Origin: Micromonospora sp. CCTCC AA 2012012
GTDB taxonomy: Bacteria > Actinomycetota > Actinomycetes > Mycobacteriales > Micromonosporaceae
Assembly: GCF_040499845.1 (NCBI RefSeq)
Contig: NZ_CP159342.1
Coordinates: 6,665,217 to 6,729,216, forward strand
DNA length: 64,000 nt
Reading direction: 5' to 3'
Below, piece after piece: positions 9,112 through 20,531 of the stretch (within the stretch, counting starts at the first letter, position 1; each line of letters opens with the position of its first letter). The position numbers and the translations under genes are program-made. The notes under the pieces were generated by a model that was not told the DNA's origin, ran no database searches, and saw only the letters and a list, made by a program, of their open reading frames with translations.

Positions 9112-9244
9112 AGGGTCAAGCTATGACATTTCCGAATCAGAAATGAGAAGAATTCATAAACGGGCGAGCGGGTGGCCGGGTGGTGACGCGGCCCACGCCG
9201 GGATCCGCTGTCCCGCACGGCAGCTTCCCGGCAGGATCGCGGAC

Positions 9245-10345
9245 ATGCGCGCTGAGCTGATCGGGACGCCGGCCCCCGGCCCGGACCCGGCGACCGGGCA
9301 CGAGCCGGACCTCGCCCACCACGGCGACGTCGAGGCGACCCCCGGCCTGGTCGACCTCGCGGTCAACGTCCGGCGCGCCCCGATGCCCGACTGGCTCGCC
9401 GACCCGGTCGTCGCCGCCCTCGGCGATCTCGCCGCCTATCCCGACCCGGCGCCCGCCCGCGCCGCGGTCGCCGCCCGGCACGGCCGTCCCCCGGAAGAGG
9501 TACTCCTCACCGCCGGTGCCGCCGAGGGTTTCGTGCTGATCGCCCGGGCGCTGCGCGGGGCCCGCCGGCCGGTGGTGGTGCACCCGCAGTTCACCGAGCC
9601 GGAGGCCGCCCTGCGCGCGGCCGGTCACTCCGTCGAGCGGGTGCTGCTCGACCCGGCCGACGGCTTCCGGCTCGACCCGGCCCGGGTGCCTGCCGACGCC
9701 GATCTGGTGATGATCGGCAACCCCACCAACCCGACCTCGGTGCTGCACCCGGCCGGCGCGCTGGCCGCGCTGGCCCGGCCCGGCCGGGTGCTGGTGGTCG
9801 ATGAGGCGTTCGCCGACACCACCCGGGCACCCGGCGTCGAGGGCGAGCCGGAGTCCCTGGCCGCCCGCCGCGACCTGCCCGGCCTGGTCGTGGTGCGCAG
9901 CCTGACCAAGACCTGGGGCCTGGCCGGCCTGCGGATCGGCTACCTGCTCGGCGAGGCCGGGCTGCTGGCCCGGTTCGCCGCGGCCCAGCCGCTCTGGGCG
10001 GTCTCCACCCCGGCGCTCGCCGCCGCGACCGCCTGCGCGAGCCCGGCCGCCGTCGCGGCCGAGCGCGAGATCGCCGCGACGCTCGCCGCCGACCGCGACC
10101 ACCTGGTCGACCGCCTGTCCGGCCTGCCCGGCGTACGCGTCGCGGGCCAGCCGGCCAGCGCCTTCGTGCTGATCCACCTTTCCGGCGCCGACCGGGTACG
10201 CGAACGGCTGCGCGAGCGGGGCTGGGCGGTCCGCCGGGGCGACACCTTTCCGGGGCTCGGCCCGGACTGGCTGCGGATCGCGGTGCGCGACCCGGCGACC
10301 AGCGACGCGTTCACCGAGGTACTGGCGGAGATCCTGGAGGCATGA
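9245..10345 (+). CDS. cobC: Aminotransferase-fold threonine-phosphate decarboxylase (CobC)
   Basis: This PLP enzyme of the histidinol-phosphate aminotransferase superfamily (366 aa) is placed first in a cobC-cobT-cysG operon. CobC/CobD makes aminopropanol phosphate for the nucleotide loop of cobalamin. Visible motifs are the opening 'sparse N' region ending LVDLAVNVRR, GNPTNPTSVL, VVDEAFADTT and the PLP lysine in SLTKTWGLAG (near residue 222), followed by GLRIGYLLG. ATG 9245 is the first start that keeps the family N-terminus. The stop overlaps cobT by 4 bp (ATGA). Sequence alone does not exclude a histidinol-phosphate aminotransferase, but context argues for CobC. Confidence 0.82.
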   Translation: MRAELIGTPAPGPDPATGHEPDLAHHGDVEATPGLVDLAVNVRRAPMPDWLADPVVAALGDLAAYPDPAPARAAVAARHGRPPEEVLLTAGAAEGFVLIARALRGARRPVVVHPQFTEPEAALRAAGHSVERVLLDPADGFRLDPARVPADADLVMIGNPTNPTSVLHPAGALAALARPGRVLVVDEAFADTTRAPGVEGEPESLAARRDLPGLVVVRSLTKTWGLAGLRIGYLLGEAGLLARFAAAQPLWAVSTPALAAATACASPAAVAAEREIAATLAADRDHLVDRLSGLPGVRVAGQPASAFVLIHLSGADRVRERLRERGWAVRRGDTFPGLGPDWLRIAVRDPATSDAFTEVLAEILEA

Positions 10346-11442
10346 TGTTGGAGTCCACCGTCGCGGCGATCGGCCCGCTGGACGAGACGGCGATGGCGGC
10401 CGCCCGCGACCTCCAGAGCCGGCTGACCAAGCCGGCCGGTTCGCTCGGCGCCCTCGAACCCCTCTCCGTACGCCTCGCCGGCCTGGCCGGGAGCTGCCCG
10501 CCGCCGCTGCCGGAGCCGGCCGCGGTGGCGATCTTCGCCGGTGACCACGGCGTGCACGCCCAGGGGGTGACCCCGTGGCCGCAGGAGGTCACCGCCCAGA
10601 TGATCGGCAACTTCCTGGCCGGCGGCGCGGTCGTCAACGCCTTCGCCCGGCAGGCCGGCGCCTCGGTCACCGTGGTCGACGTCGGCGTGGCCACCCCGCT
10701 GCCGTTCGACCCGACCGACCAGACCGGCTCGGGAGGCGGGGTCGGCGAGGTGGGCGGGCCGCGGCTGCTGCGGGCCAACGTCCGCGCCGGCACCCGGGAC
10801 CTGACCGTCACCGCCGCGCTCACCCGGGACGAGGCGCGGGCGGCCGTGGAGACCGGCATCCGGGTCGCCGGTGAGCTGGTGGACGCGGGCGCGGGCATCC
10901 TGCTCACCGGGGACATGGGCATCGGCAACACCACCCCGGCGGCCGCACTGATCGCCGCCTTCACCGGCGTCGACCCGACCGAGGCGACCGGCCGGGGCAC
11001 CGGGGTGGACGACGAGACGTACGCCCGGAAGGTCGGCGTGGTCCGCGCGGCGCTGGACCGGCACGCGCCGGACCCGGCGGACCCACTGGGGGTGCTGGCC
11101 GCGGTCGGCGGGCTGGAGCACGCCGCGCTGGCCGGGCTGATCCTGGGCGCCGCCGCCCGTCGCGTCCCGGTGCTGCTGGACGGCGTGATCGCGGTCAGCG
11201 CCGCGCTCGCCGCCGCGGCCTTCGCCCCCGACGCGGTCGGCGCGATGGTCGCCGGGCACCGCTCGGCCGAGCCGGGCGCCACCGCCGCGCTGCGGCACCT
11301 GGGCCTCGACCCGCTGATCGACCTGGGGCTGCGCCTCGGCGAGGGGACCGGTGCGCTGCTCGCGTTGCCGGTCGTCACCGGGGCGGTCCGGGTGCTGCAC
11401 GAGGTGGCCACCTTCGACTCGGCCGGGGTGGCCGAGAAGTGA
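10342..11442 (+). CDS. cobT: Nicotinate-nucleotide-dimethylbenzimidazole phosphoribosyltransferase
   Basis: CobT transfers phosphoribose from nicotinate mononucleotide to the lower-ligand base (usually dimethylbenzimidazole), forming alpha-ribazole phosphate for cobalamin. The 366-aa protein has the family landmarks LTKPAGSLGALE near the start, FAGDHGVHAQGVTPWPQEVT, GDMGIGNTTPAAAL, AGHRSAEPG and the catalytic-Glu segment LRLGEGTGALLAL (Glu near residue 334). It overlaps cobC by 4 bp upstream and cysG by 4 bp downstream, so translation is probably coupled. The set implies at least late-stage cobalamin assembly; most corrin-ring genes would have to lie elsewhere. Confidence 0.95.
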   Translation: MMLESTVAAIGPLDETAMAAARDLQSRLTKPAGSLGALEPLSVRLAGLAGSCPPPLPEPAAVAIFAGDHGVHAQGVTPWPQEVTAQMIGNFLAGGAVVNAFARQAGASVTVVDVGVATPLPFDPTDQTGSGGGVGEVGGPRLLRANVRAGTRDLTVTAALTRDEARAAVETGIRVAGELVDAGAGILLTGDMGIGNTTPAAALIAAFTGVDPTEATGRGTGVDDETYARKVGVVRAALDRHAPDPADPLGVLAAVGGLEHAALAGLILGAAARRVPVLLDGVIAVSAALAAAAFAPDAVGAMVAGHRSAEPGATAALRHLGLDPLIDLGLRLGEGTGALLALPVVTGAVRVLHEVATFDSAGVAEK

Positions 11443-12689
11443 GCGGGGCAGCGAACCCCTACCCGCTCGGCCTGCGGCTCGCCGGCCGGCGGGTGGTCGT
11501 GGTGGGTGGGGGAGCGGTCGCCACCCGGCGGGTGCCCGCCCTGCTCGACGCCGGCGCCGACGTGCTGCTGGTCTCGCCGGAGCTGACCCCGGCGCTGCAG
11601 GCGCACGTGGACGCCGGCCGGCTGCACTGGGAGCCGCGCCGGTTCGCCCCCGAGGACCTCGACGGGGCGTGGCTGGTCCAGGTGGCCGTCGACGACCGGG
11701 CCGCCGCCGCGTCCGTCAGCGCCGCCGCCGCCGAGCGCCGGATCTTCTGCGTCCGGGCCGACGACCGGACGGCCGCCAGCGCGTGGACCCCGGCGGTGAC
11801 CCGGCACGGCCCGGTCACCGTCGCCGTCCTCGGTGGCGGTGACCCGCACCGCGCGATGACCGTCCGCGACGCCATCCGCGCCCTGCTGGGCGAGCGGACC
11901 GGCGCGCTGGTGCCGCCCCCGGTCCCGCCGCGGCCCCCGGTCGAGGCCGGCGCCGGGGACCGGGCCATGGGGCGGGTGGCGCTGGTGGGGGCGGGGCCGG
12001 GCGACCCGGAGCTGATCACCGTGAAGGGCTGGCGGCTGCTCACCGAGGCCGACGTGGTGGTCGCCGACCGGCTCGTGCCGGGGCTGCTCCTGGACGAGCT
12101 GCGGCCCGACGTCGAGCTGGTGGACGCCTCCAAGATCCCGTACGGCCCGTCCCGGACGCAGGAGGAGATCAACCGGATCCTGGTCGACCGGGCCCTGGCC
12201 GGGAAGGTCGTGGTCCGGCTCAAGGGCGGCGACCCGTACGTCTTCGGGCGCGGCGGCGAGGAGCTGCTGGCCTGCGCGGCGGCCGGCGTGCCGGTGACCG
12301 TGGTGCCGGGCGTGACCAGCGCGATCGCGGTGCCGGCGGTGGCCGGCGTACCGGTCACCCACCGGGCGGTGGCGCACGAGTTCACCGTGGTCTCCGGGCA
12401 CGTCGCGCCGGACTCGCCCGCCTCGCTGGTCCGCTGGGAGTCCCTCGCCGGGCTGCGCGGCACCCTGGTGATCCTGATGGGGCTGAAGAACCTGGCGGCG
12501 ATCGCCGACACCCTCACCGGGCACGGCAAGGACCCGGCCACCCCGGTCGCCGTCATCCAGGAGGGCACGACGGGCGCCCAGCGCTCGCTGCGCTCCACCC
12601 TCGGCGCGGTGGCCGCGGACGTCGCCGCGGCGGGAATCCGCCCACCGGCGATCGTGGTCGTCGGCGACGTCGTCGAGGCCCTCGCCTGA
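11439..12689 (+). CDS. cysG: Fused precorrin-2 dehydrogenase / uroporphyrinogen-III C-methyltransferase
   Basis: This two-domain protein links sirohaem and cobalamin synthesis. Residues 1 to about 150 are a SirC-like NAD-binding domain (LGLRLAGRRVVVVGGG, then [15 protein letters not shown]). A Pro-rich linker follows, then a C-terminal SAM-dependent methyltransferase (about 175-416) with VGAGPGDPELITVKG, VVADRLVPG, VRLKGGDPYVFGRGGEE and VPGVTSAIAVPAVAGVPVTHR. At 416 aa it is a little shorter than E. coli CysG. The dehydrogenase part lacks an obvious full middle domain, so chelatase activity is uncertain. GTG 11439 overlaps the cobT stop (GTGA). The operon ends here, with a strong hairpin just after it. 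Confidence 0.92.
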   Translation: MSGAANPYPLGLRLAGRRVVVVGGGAVATRRVPALLDAGADVLLVSPELTPALQAHVDAGRLHWEPRRFAPEDLDGAWLVQVAVDDRAAAASVSAAAAERRIFCVRADDRTAASAWTPAVTRHGPVTVAVLGGGDPHRAMTVRDAIRALLGERTGALVPPPVPPRPPVEAGAGDRAMGRVALVGAGPGDPELITVKGWRLLTEADVVVADRLVPGLLLDELRPDVELVDASKIPYGPSRTQEEINRILVDRALAGKVVVRLKGGDPYVFGRGGEELLACAAAGVPVTVVPGVTSAIAVPAVAGVPVTHRAVAHEFTVVSGHVAPDSPASLVRWESLAGLRGTLVILMGLKNLAAIADTLTGHGKDPATPVAVIQEGTTGAQRSLRSTLGAVAADVAAAGIRPPAIVVVGDVVEALA

Positions 12690-12698
12690 TCGGCCCGG

Positions 12699-12749
12699 AA
12701 CGCCGACGTGGCGGTGCCCGGGTGACCGGGACACCGCCACGTCGGCGTT
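12699..12749. terminator. Hairpin terminator between convergent cysG and otsB-GH15
   Basis: Perfect 18-bp arms (12699-12716 and 12732-12749, beginning AACGCCGACG) are extended by an inner CCCGG/CCGGG stem with one bulged base. There is no T-run, as is usual in high-GC actinobacteria. Its position between two convergent genes supports bidirectional termination. Confidence 0.75.
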
Positions 12750-12760
12750 GAGGAGCGGTC

Positions 12761-15352
12761 CTACTGCTTGAGCATGTTGTCCAGCAGCAGGGCGCAGCGG
12801 ATCAGCCCGAGGTGGCTGTACGCCTGCGGGTGGTTGCCCAGCCCGCGCTCGGCCAGCGGGTCGTACTGCTCGGGGAGCAGCCCGGTCGGGCCCGCCGTGA
12901 GCACCATCTGGGCGAACAGCTCCTCCGCGTCGGTCCGCCGCCCGGTGCGCAGGTACGCCTCGATCAGCCACGCCGTGCAGATGTGGAAGCCGCCCTCGCG
13001 GCCGGGCAGACCGTCGTCCCAGTGGTAGCGGTAGACGACCGGGCCGCTGCGCAGATCCGCCTCGATCTTGAGCACGGTGGAGAGGAAGCGCGGGTCGTCG
13101 CCCGGGAGCAGCCCCGACAGACCGATCCAGAGCGAGGAGGCGTCCATGTCCTCGTGCCCGTACGCGACGCTGTACGCCTCGGCGTCGTCGTGCCAGCCGT
13201 GTTCGAGGACGTTCGCGCCGATCCGGTCCCGCAGTTCGACCCACTCGGGGCGGTCCTCGCCGCCGTGCTGCCGCACCACGTGCAGCGCCCGGTCGACGGT
13301 CATCCAGCACATCACCTTGGAGAAGATGTGGTGCCGCGGGGGGAGGCGGGCCTCCCAGATGCCGTGGTCGGGCTCGTGCCAACGGCGGCGGACCGCCTCG
13401 ACCATGTTCTCCAGCACCCGCCACTCGTCCTCCCGGACGGTGCCCCGGGCGTCGGCGACGGCGGCGATCAGGTCGGCGATCGGGCCGAAGACGTCGAGCT
13501 GGAGCTGGTGGTTGGCGAGGTTGCCGACGCGTACCGGGCGGGAGCCGGCATAGCCGGGGAGGGTGTCGATGACCGCCTCGGCGCCCAGCTCGTACCCGTC
13601 CACGGTGTAGAGCGGGTGCAGCCGCTCCGGGTGCCCGCCGGTGCGCTCGATGCAGCCGTCGACCCAGCGCAGCAGCGCCTCCGCCTCCTCGGTGGAGCCG
13701 AGGTCGACCAGCGCGCGGGCGGTCATCGCCGCGTCCCGCAGCCAGCAGTAGCGGTAGTCCCAGTTGCGGACGCCGCCCAGCTCCTCGGGGAGCGAGGTGG
13801 TCGCCGCGGCGAGGATGGAGCCGGTGGCCTCGTGGCAGAGCCCGCGCAGGGTGAGCGCGCTGCGGGCCACCAGGTCCCGGGCGGTGGTGGGCAGCCGCAG
13901 CGAGGCCACCCAGTCCTTCCAGGGCTGCTCGGCGTTGGCCTGCCGCTCGTGCACCGGCACCCGGTGGTGTTCCAGGCTCTGGGTGCCGAAGCGCAGCTCC
14001 AGCACCACCTGGCCGCCGGCCGCCGACAGGTCGACCACGGCCTTCGCCGTCTCGTACCCGCCGTCGTTGGTGACCTCCCAGGTCACGCCGGGGGAATAGA
14101 GCGCGACGGGCTCGTTGGAGCCGAGCACCAGCAGCCCGTCGTCGAGCGGCTGGAGCTGCACCTGGACCTGACCGAACTCCGGGCGCGGGGCGAACTCGAT
14201 GCGGACCTTGCCGCGACCGTCGAGCACCCGGACCATGGTCGAGTCGCCGGTGACGACGGCCGGGCCGTCGGGGGTGGTCTCCCTGGCCGGCAGGTCCAGC
14301 CAGTCGGTGACCGTCAGCCCCGACCAGCGGGTCTCCACCGTCATCGTGCCGTTGCGGTAGCGCTGGCCGAGCGGGATGCCGCCGCGCTCCGGGGCGACGC
14401 TGAAGTGCCCGGCGGGGCTGCCGCCGACCAGGTCGGCGAAGATCGCCGCCGAGTCGGGCTTGGGGTGGCAGAGCCAGGTGACCTTCGCCTCGGGCGTCAG
14501 CAGCGCGACCGTACGGCCGTTGGCCAGCATCGAGTGGCGCTCGATGGGGACCGCGCGCTCGCCGAAGAGCCAGTGCCGCCGGGTCTCCAGCAGCAGGCCG
14601 AGCGCCCGGGCCGCCTCGATCGGCTCGGCGACCCGGTGGTCGGCCCGGGTCTCGCCCGGACCGATCTTGATGCCGACGTCCGGGCCGTGCAGGTTGCCGA
14701 AGGCGTTCTCGTCGGTGACGTCGTCGCCGATGAAGAGCACCGCGCTGGCGGCGAGCTGGGTGCGGAGCTGGTCGACCGCGGTGCCCTTGTGGGTCGCCAC
14801 GACGGACAGCTCGATGACCTCCTTGCCCTGGGTGACGGTGACGTCGTCCCAGGTGGCGGGGCCGCTGCGGACCGCGTCGACGGCGGCGGCGGCGACCTGC
14901 GGGTCGAGCCCGCGGGTGTGCACCGCGACGCTGGCCGGCTTGCGCTCCAGGCGTACGCCGGGGTGGGCCGCGGCGATCTCGCGCAGCGCCTCGCGCAGCC
15001 GGGTGCGGACCGCGATCAGCTCGGGGGTGAGCCGCTCGACGAAGCCGATGTCGAACTCCGAGCCGTGGCTGCCGACGAGGTGGACCTCGCTGGGCAGCCG
15101 GGAGAGCGTGGCCAGGTCGCGCAGCGCCCGGCCGGAGACGACCGCGACGCTGGTCTGCGGCAGCGAGGCCAGCGCGCGGATCGCGGCCACCGACTCGGGC
15201 AGCGGTACGGCCTTGCTGGGGTCCTCGACGATCGGGGCGAGCGTGCCGTCGTAGTCACAGGCCACCAGGAGCTGCGGGACCCGGGCGATGCGGCCGATGG
15301 CGGCGCGCAGCTCCGGGTCCATCACGGCGGCGTGGGTGGTGGGGGAGTTCAC
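12761..15352 (-). CDS. otsB: Trehalose-6-phosphate phosphatase fused to a GH15 glucoamylase/trehalase-like domain
   Basis: Residues 1 to about 265 are an OtsB HAD phosphatase: nucleophile and acid Asp33/Asp35 in [26 protein letters not shown] and the metal-binding [10 protein letters not shown]. They convert trehalose-6-phosphate to trehalose. From about residue 275 the protein becomes a glycoside hydrolase family 15 enzyme: [21 protein letters not shown], then [13 protein letters not shown] and [20 protein letters not shown]. Actinobacterial GH15 proteins include trehalases and glucoamylases. The 863-aa fusion therefore joins a trehalose-forming activity with a probable alpha-glucoside-cleaving one. 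GTG 15352 overlaps the otsA stop by 4 bp, so the two form an operon. Confidence 0.9.
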   Translation of the reverse strand: MNSPTTHAAVMDPELRAAIGRIARVPQLLVACDYDGTLAPIVEDPSKAVPLPESVAAIRALASLPQTSVAVVSGRALRDLATLSRLPSEVHLVGSHGSEFDIGFVERLTPELIAVRTRLREALREIAAAHPGVRLERKPASVAVHTRGLDPQVAAAAVDAVRSGPATWDDVTVTQGKEVIELSVVATHKGTAVDQLRTQLAASAVLFIGDDVTDENAFGNLHGPDVGIKIGPGETRADHRVAEPIEAARALGLLLETRRHWLFGERAVPIERHSMLANGRTVALLTPEAKVTWLCHPKPDSAAIFADLVGGSPAGHFSVAPERGGIPLGQRYRNGTMTVETRWSGLTVTDWLDLPARETTPDGPAVVTGDSTMVRVLDGRGKVRIEFAPRPEFGQVQVQLQPLDDGLLVLGSNEPVALYSPGVTWEVTNDGGYETAKAVVDLSAAGGQVVLELRFGTQSLEHHRVPVHERQANAEQPWKDWVASLRLPTTARDLVARSALTLRGLCHEATGSILAAATTSLPEELGGVRNWDYRYCWLRDAAMTARALVDLGSTEEAEALLRWVDGCIERTGGHPERLHPLYTVDGYELGAEAVIDTLPGYAGSRPVRVGNLANHQLQLDVFGPIADLIAAVADARGTVREDEWRVLENMVEAVRRRWHEPDHGIWEARLPPRHHIFSKVMCWMTVDRALHVVRQHGGEDRPEWVELRDRIGANVLEHGWHDDAEAYSVAYGHEDMDASSLWIGLSGLLPGDDPRFLSTVLKIEADLRSGPVVYRYHWDDGLPGREGGFHICTAWLIEAYLRTGRRTDAEELFAQMVLTAGPTGLLPEQYDPLAERGLGNHPQAYSHLGLIRCALLLDNMLKQ

Positions 15353-16749
15353 GCAACCTCCGTATCGGGCACGCCGAGTTCGGTCAGGAAGGACTTGGCC
15401 CAGTGGCCCACGTCGTGGGTGCGCAGGTGTCGCTGCATCACCCGCATCCGACGGCGGGCCTCCGGTTTCTCGACGTGCACGGCGCGCAGCAGCGCGTCCT
15501 TGACCGCGTCGGGGTCGTGCGGGTTGCAGAGGAAGGCCTGGCGCAGCTCGGTGGCGGCGCCGGCGAATTCACTGAGCACGAGCGCGCCGCCCTGGTCGGC
15601 GCGCGATGCGACGTACTCCTTGGCCACCAGATTCATTCCGTCTCGCAGCGGGGTCACCATCATCACGTCGGCCGCGACGTACATCGCGGCCAGTTCGGAG
15701 CGACTGTACGACTGATGCAGATAATGCACGGCAGGCACGCCGACCCGGCCGAATTCGCCATTAATCCGGCCAACCTCGCGTTCCACCTTGACGCGTAGTG
15801 CCTGGTAGTGCTCCACGCGCTCGCGGCTGGGCGTGGCGACCTGCACCATAACCGCGTCGGGAACTGTCAACTTTCCGTCAGAGAGGAGTTCCCGGAAGGC
15901 CTTGAGACGGAGTTCGATGCCCTTGGTGTAGTCCAGCCGGTCCACGCCCAGGATGATCGTCTTCGGGTTGCCCAGCTCCTCGCGGATCTGCTTGGCGCGG
16001 GCCTGGATCGCCGGGTCCTCGGCCAGCCGCTCCATCTCCTTGGTCTCGATCGAGATGGGGAAGGCGCCGGCCTTCACCTGCCGCCCGTCGACCTGGATCA
16101 TCTGGCCCTCGTAGCGCAGCCCGAGCAGGTGCCGGGCCAGCCGGACGAAGTTCTGCGCGGCCAGCCGCTGCTGGAAACCGACCAGGTCGGCGCCGAGCAG
16201 ACCGCGCAGGATCTCGGTCCGGAACGGCATCTGCATGAACAGCTCGATCGGCGGGAACGGGATGTGCAGGAAGAAGCCGATCTTCAGGTCCGGCCGCAGC
16301 TCGCGCAGCATCGCCGGGACCAGCTGGAGCTGGTAGTCCTGCACCCAGACCGTCGCGCCCTCGGCCGCGACCTCCGCCGCGGCCTCCGCGAACCGGGCGT
16401 TGACCAGGCGGTACGCCTCGCGCCACCGGCGCTTGTAGGCCGGGGTCTCCACGGCGTCGTGGTAGAGCGGCCAGATGGTGGCGTTGGACTGGCCCTCGTA
16501 GTAGCGCTCCAGCTCCTCGGCGCTCAACGGCACCGGGTGCAGCCGGATCCCCTCCAGGTCGAACGGCTCGGGGGCGGCACCCGTGCCACCGGCCCAGCCG
16601 ACCCAGGTGCCCTGGTGCTCGGCGAGCACGGGGTGCAGCGCGGTGACCAGCCCGCCGGGGCTGCGTCGCCACTGCCGTCCCTCGGGTGTGCTCACCTCGT
16701 CGACCGGCAGTCGGTTCGCCACTACGACAAAGGAGCTACGGACGGTCAC
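15349..16749 (-). CDS. otsA: Trehalose-6-phosphate synthase
   Basis: This GT20 enzyme makes trehalose-6-phosphate from a nucleotide-glucose donor and glucose-6-phosphate. Family motifs are [11 protein letters not shown] at the N-terminus, [68 protein letters not shown] and the C-terminal [16 protein letters not shown] with [11 protein letters not shown] 16749 is chosen because it gives the conserved N-terminus (466 aa) and is preceded by GGAGGT at a good distance; a longer arginine-rich extension is unlikely. It is first in the otsA-otsB operon. The product is probably an osmoprotectant or storage sugar. Confidence 0.95.
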   Translation of the reverse strand: MTVRSSFVVVANRLPVDEVSTPEGRQWRRSPGGLVTALHPVLAEHQGTWVGWAGGTGAAPEPFDLEGIRLHPVPLSAEELERYYEGQSNATIWPLYHDAVETPAYKRRWREAYRLVNARFAEAAAEVAAEGATVWVQDYQLQLVPAMLRELRPDLKIGFFLHIPFPPIELFMQMPFRTEILRGLLGADLVGFQQRLAAQNFVRLARHLLGLRYEGQMIQVDGRQVKAGAFPISIETKEMERLAEDPAIQARAKQIREELGNPKTIILGVDRLDYTKGIELRLKAFRELLSDGKLTVPDAVMVQVATPSRERVEHYQALRVKVEREVGRINGEFGRVGVPAVHYLHQSYSRSELAAMYVAADVMMVTPLRDGMNLVAKEYVASRADQGGALVLSEFAGAATELRQAFLCNPHDPDAVKDALLRAVHVEKPEARRRMRVMQRHLRTHDVGHWAKSFLTELGVPDTEVA

Positions 16750-16890
16750 GATCGGCCACCTCCGGGTGCTGACGGGTCCACCGCGATGAGCGTACTGAGC
16801 GTAGCTGCGGCGTCTGTTGCCCCGTGCCGGAGTCACCTACCCGTCCCACGGTTGCTGAACCCTCGGCGTGATCTTGTCGACATCGCCTGG

Positions 16891-17277
16891 TCAGAGGTCG
16901 ATGATCGGCCACTCCTTCGGCAGCACCTCACCGAGCAGCTCGCGCCGGTCGGTCATGATCGGGCTGGTGGCCCGCGCGGCCTCCAGGGCGGCCTGGGCGA
17001 GGTCCATGCCGCCGAGGGTGCGCGACCAGCCGCCGAGGAACATGCACATGTCGTGCGTGACGGACGCGACCTCCACGTGGGCGAGGTCGCCGAGGGTGTC
17101 CAGGAGTCGCCAACCGTCGGTGTGCACCCGCCGGTACGCCTCCGCCAGGCAGAGTGCCGGGATGATCACCGACTGCCGGCGGTCGGCGACCTCGGCAATC
17201 TGCTCGCCGACCGTCTCGGTGCCTTCGCAGTAGGCCAGCAGGCACGCGGTGTCGAGCACCAGCCCGGCGTCAGTCAC
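16891..17277 (-). CDS. PIN-domain toxin (VapC-like)
   Basis: This 128-aa protein has PIN-domain acidic residues at Asp9 (LVLDTACLLAY), Glu46 (ALCLAEAYRR), Asp92 (GGMDLAQAALEA) and Asp110 (PIMTDRREL). These are the usual four metal ligands of VapC ribonucleases, which cleave tRNA or rRNA when freed from their antitoxin. It overlaps the upstream antitoxin gene by 8 bp and has the same strand, as expected for a toxin-antitoxin operon. Ribonuclease activity is inferred from the family; the target RNA is unknown. Confidence 0.8.
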   Translation of the reverse strand: MTDAGLVLDTACLLAYCEGTETVGEQIAEVADRRQSVIIPALCLAEAYRRVHTDGWRLLDTLGDLAHVEVASVTHDMCMFLGGWSRTLGGMDLAQAALEAARATSPIMTDRRELLGEVLPKEWPIIDL

Positions 17278-17554
17278 GGACGGTCAGCCGCCCGCGGGAT
17301 GACTCGCTCAGCAGCGCCGCTGCCTCGGCGCGCAGGTCGGGCGTGATCCTCGCCTGCGCCTCGTCGAGGGTGCGGCCGGCCTTGGCGAGCCCCTCTTCGG
17401 AGAGTCGGAAGCCGACCTGACGCAGGGCTCGCCTCGTGCGCTCACCCGCCATCCGCTGTCGCACGCTGTCGGTGATGAAGGCGGAGACGTTGGGCTCCTC
17501 GGCCAAGCGCTCGGCCACGTCGTCCGGGACGCTGATCGCGATCTTCTTGGTCAT
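17270..17554 (-). CDS. Ribbon-helix-helix-type antitoxin
   Basis: This 94-aa protein begins MTKKIAISVPDDVAERLAEE, a beta strand plus helix pattern typical of ribbon-helix-helix DNA-binding antitoxins. Its C-terminal half (RITPDLRAEAAALLSES) would wrap the toxin. It is the first gene of a pair with the PIN protein and overlaps it by 8 bp. Two near-identical GGTATRACC nonamers lie at its promoter and start codon and are candidate autoregulatory operators. The antitoxin class is inferred from the N-terminal pattern and the gene arrangement. Confidence 0.72.
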   Translation of the reverse strand: MTKKIAISVPDDVAERLAEEPNVSAFITDSVRQRMAGERTRRALRQVGFRLSEEGLAKAGRTLDEAQARITPDLRAEAAALLSESSRGRLTVRD

Positions 17555-17579
17555 ACCGCGGAAGCTAGTTGGTTATACC
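17549..17579 (-). promoter_or_regulatory. Putative toxin-antitoxin operator: two copies of GGTATRACC
   Basis: On the minus strand GGTATAACC (17571-17579) and GGTATGACC (17549-17557) lie 22 bp apart start to start, about two helical turns. The upstream copy contains a -10-like TATAAC, and the downstream copy overlaps the antitoxin ATG. Spacing on the same DNA face fits cooperative binding of a ribbon-helix-helix antitoxin. The regulatory role is inferred. Confidence 0.45.
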
Positions 17580-17762
17580 GTCGGATGCAACGCGCCACGC
17601 GTACTGCTCGGGCGGGGTGATGTGGGCGGAGCGGGTCGTACCTGTCAGGATTGACGGCGGCGTGCGCGCGGCCGGCTCCCGGCCGGCGGCGGCGGGCGGC
17701 AGTCGCCGCCCGCGCCGCGCCGCACCAGCTCGCGATCGCAACCGACGGAGGTAGCCCGCACC

Positions 17763-19431
<1,669 letters not shown>

Positions 19432-19439
<8 letters not shown>

Positions 19440-19878
19440 CCGGTTCGTCTACCACTGCACGCTGCGCTGGTCCGACCTGGACGCGTACGGCCACGTCAAC
19501 AACTCGCGCTTCCTCACCCTCTACGAGGAGGCGCGGGTCGCGCTGATGTTCGCCGGTGGCCGGGCGTGGGGGGTGGGCTCGTTCGCCGACGGGGTGGTCA
19601 TCCGTCGGCACGAGGTCGACTACCTGCGCCCGGTCGACTACGCGCTCGGCCGGGCCAGCGCGGAGGCGGCCCCCACGGTCCGGATCGAGCTGTGGATCTC
19701 CGACGTCCGGGCCGCCTCCTTCACCGTCGACTACGAGCTGTACGACGGTGAGGTGCTGGCCAGTCGGGCCCGCTCGGTGCTGGTGCCGTTCGACCTGACC
19801 GCGCAGCGGCCCCGCCGGATCAGCCCGGAGGAGCGCGCCTTCCTGCTCCGGTACGCCCCCGGGGCGGACGTGTCATGA
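19432..19878 (+). CDS. 4HBT-family acyl-CoA thioesterase
   Basis: This 148-aa hotdog-fold protein has RWSDLDAYGHVNNSRFLTLYEEARV near its N-terminus, the 4-hydroxybenzoyl-CoA thioesterase signature with its catalytic Asp. It hydrolyses acyl-CoA thioesters; the acyl chain cannot be predicted. GTG 19432 overlaps the end of ettA by 8 bp, and its own stop overlaps the next gene by 4 bp, indicating one operon. The ettA-thioesterase-hypothetical order is, from memory, also found in mycobacteria. Confidence 0.88.
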
Positions 19879-20531
19879 CCGGGCACGGGCTGGCCGGGGT
19901 GGCCGACGCGGGCGCCTTCCTGGCCCGGCTGGTCCGGCTCGACCCCGCCACGGTGGTCCGGCTCCGGCCGGTGCCGGGCGCGGGGCGTACGGCCCTGTGG
20001 GCGCGGCTGCCGTGGGGGGTGCTCGTGGTCCGGACGGTGGCCGGGGTGGCGCCCGGTGACGTGACCGTCGCGGCGGGCGAGCTGCTGGCCGAGCTGTCGG
20101 CCGGGGGCGCCGCCCTGCCCCGCCGCCGCGACGAGCTGTGGCGCTGGCCGCTGCCGCCGCTGGCGAGCCGGGCGGTGGAGCTGCTCCCCGCGGCCGACGT
20201 ACGCCGGATCGCCGCCGCCGCGGCCGGCACGCTGCGCGAGGCAGCCACCCACGGGGTGGGGGGCCGGGCGGTGGGGCAGCGGGTGCTGCGGGACGCGCTG
20301 CTCGACCACGTCGCGGTGGTGGTCACCCCCGACGACGCGCCGGAGGCGCCGGTGGAGGTGTCGCAGCGGTTGGTGCAGGGGCTGGTCCGGATGGGCTTCC
20401 TCGGCGACGGCGACGTGCAGGTACGCACCGCCGGCCGGTGGGTCGGACTGGTGGGACCGTATGGAGCAGCGTGGTCGCGGAAGGTCGCGGAACTCGCCCT
20501 GACGCCCACCGGTGATCGTCCGAACGGATGA
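19875..20531 (+). CDS. Conserved actinobacterial hypothetical protein
   Basis: This 218-aa, alanine-rich protein has no recognisable catalytic motif or membrane segment. Runs such as RRIAAAAAGTLREAATHGVGGRAVGQRVLRDALLD suggest a helical domain. It is translationally coupled to the thioesterase (4-bp overlap). It corresponds in position and size to M. tuberculosis Rv2474c (from memory). No function is proposed. Confidence 0.75.
   Translation: MTGHGLAGVADAGAFLARLVRLDPATVVRLRPVPGAGRTALWARLPWGVLVVRTVAGVAPGDVTVAAGELLAELSAGGAALPRRRDELWRWPLPPLASRAVELLPAADVRRIAAAAAGTLREAATHGVGGRAVGQRVLRDALLDHVAVVVTPDDAPEAPVEVSQRLVQGLVRMGFLGDGDVQVRTAGRWVGLVGPYGAAWSRKVAELALTPTGDRPNG

Noticed and set aside
10311..13424. 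Very long open frames antisense to cobT, cysG and otsB
   Set aside because: High GC with G/C in third positions leaves the antisense frames open by chance. Their translations are Arg/Gly/Pro-rich with no motifs, while the sense frames carry clear family signatures.
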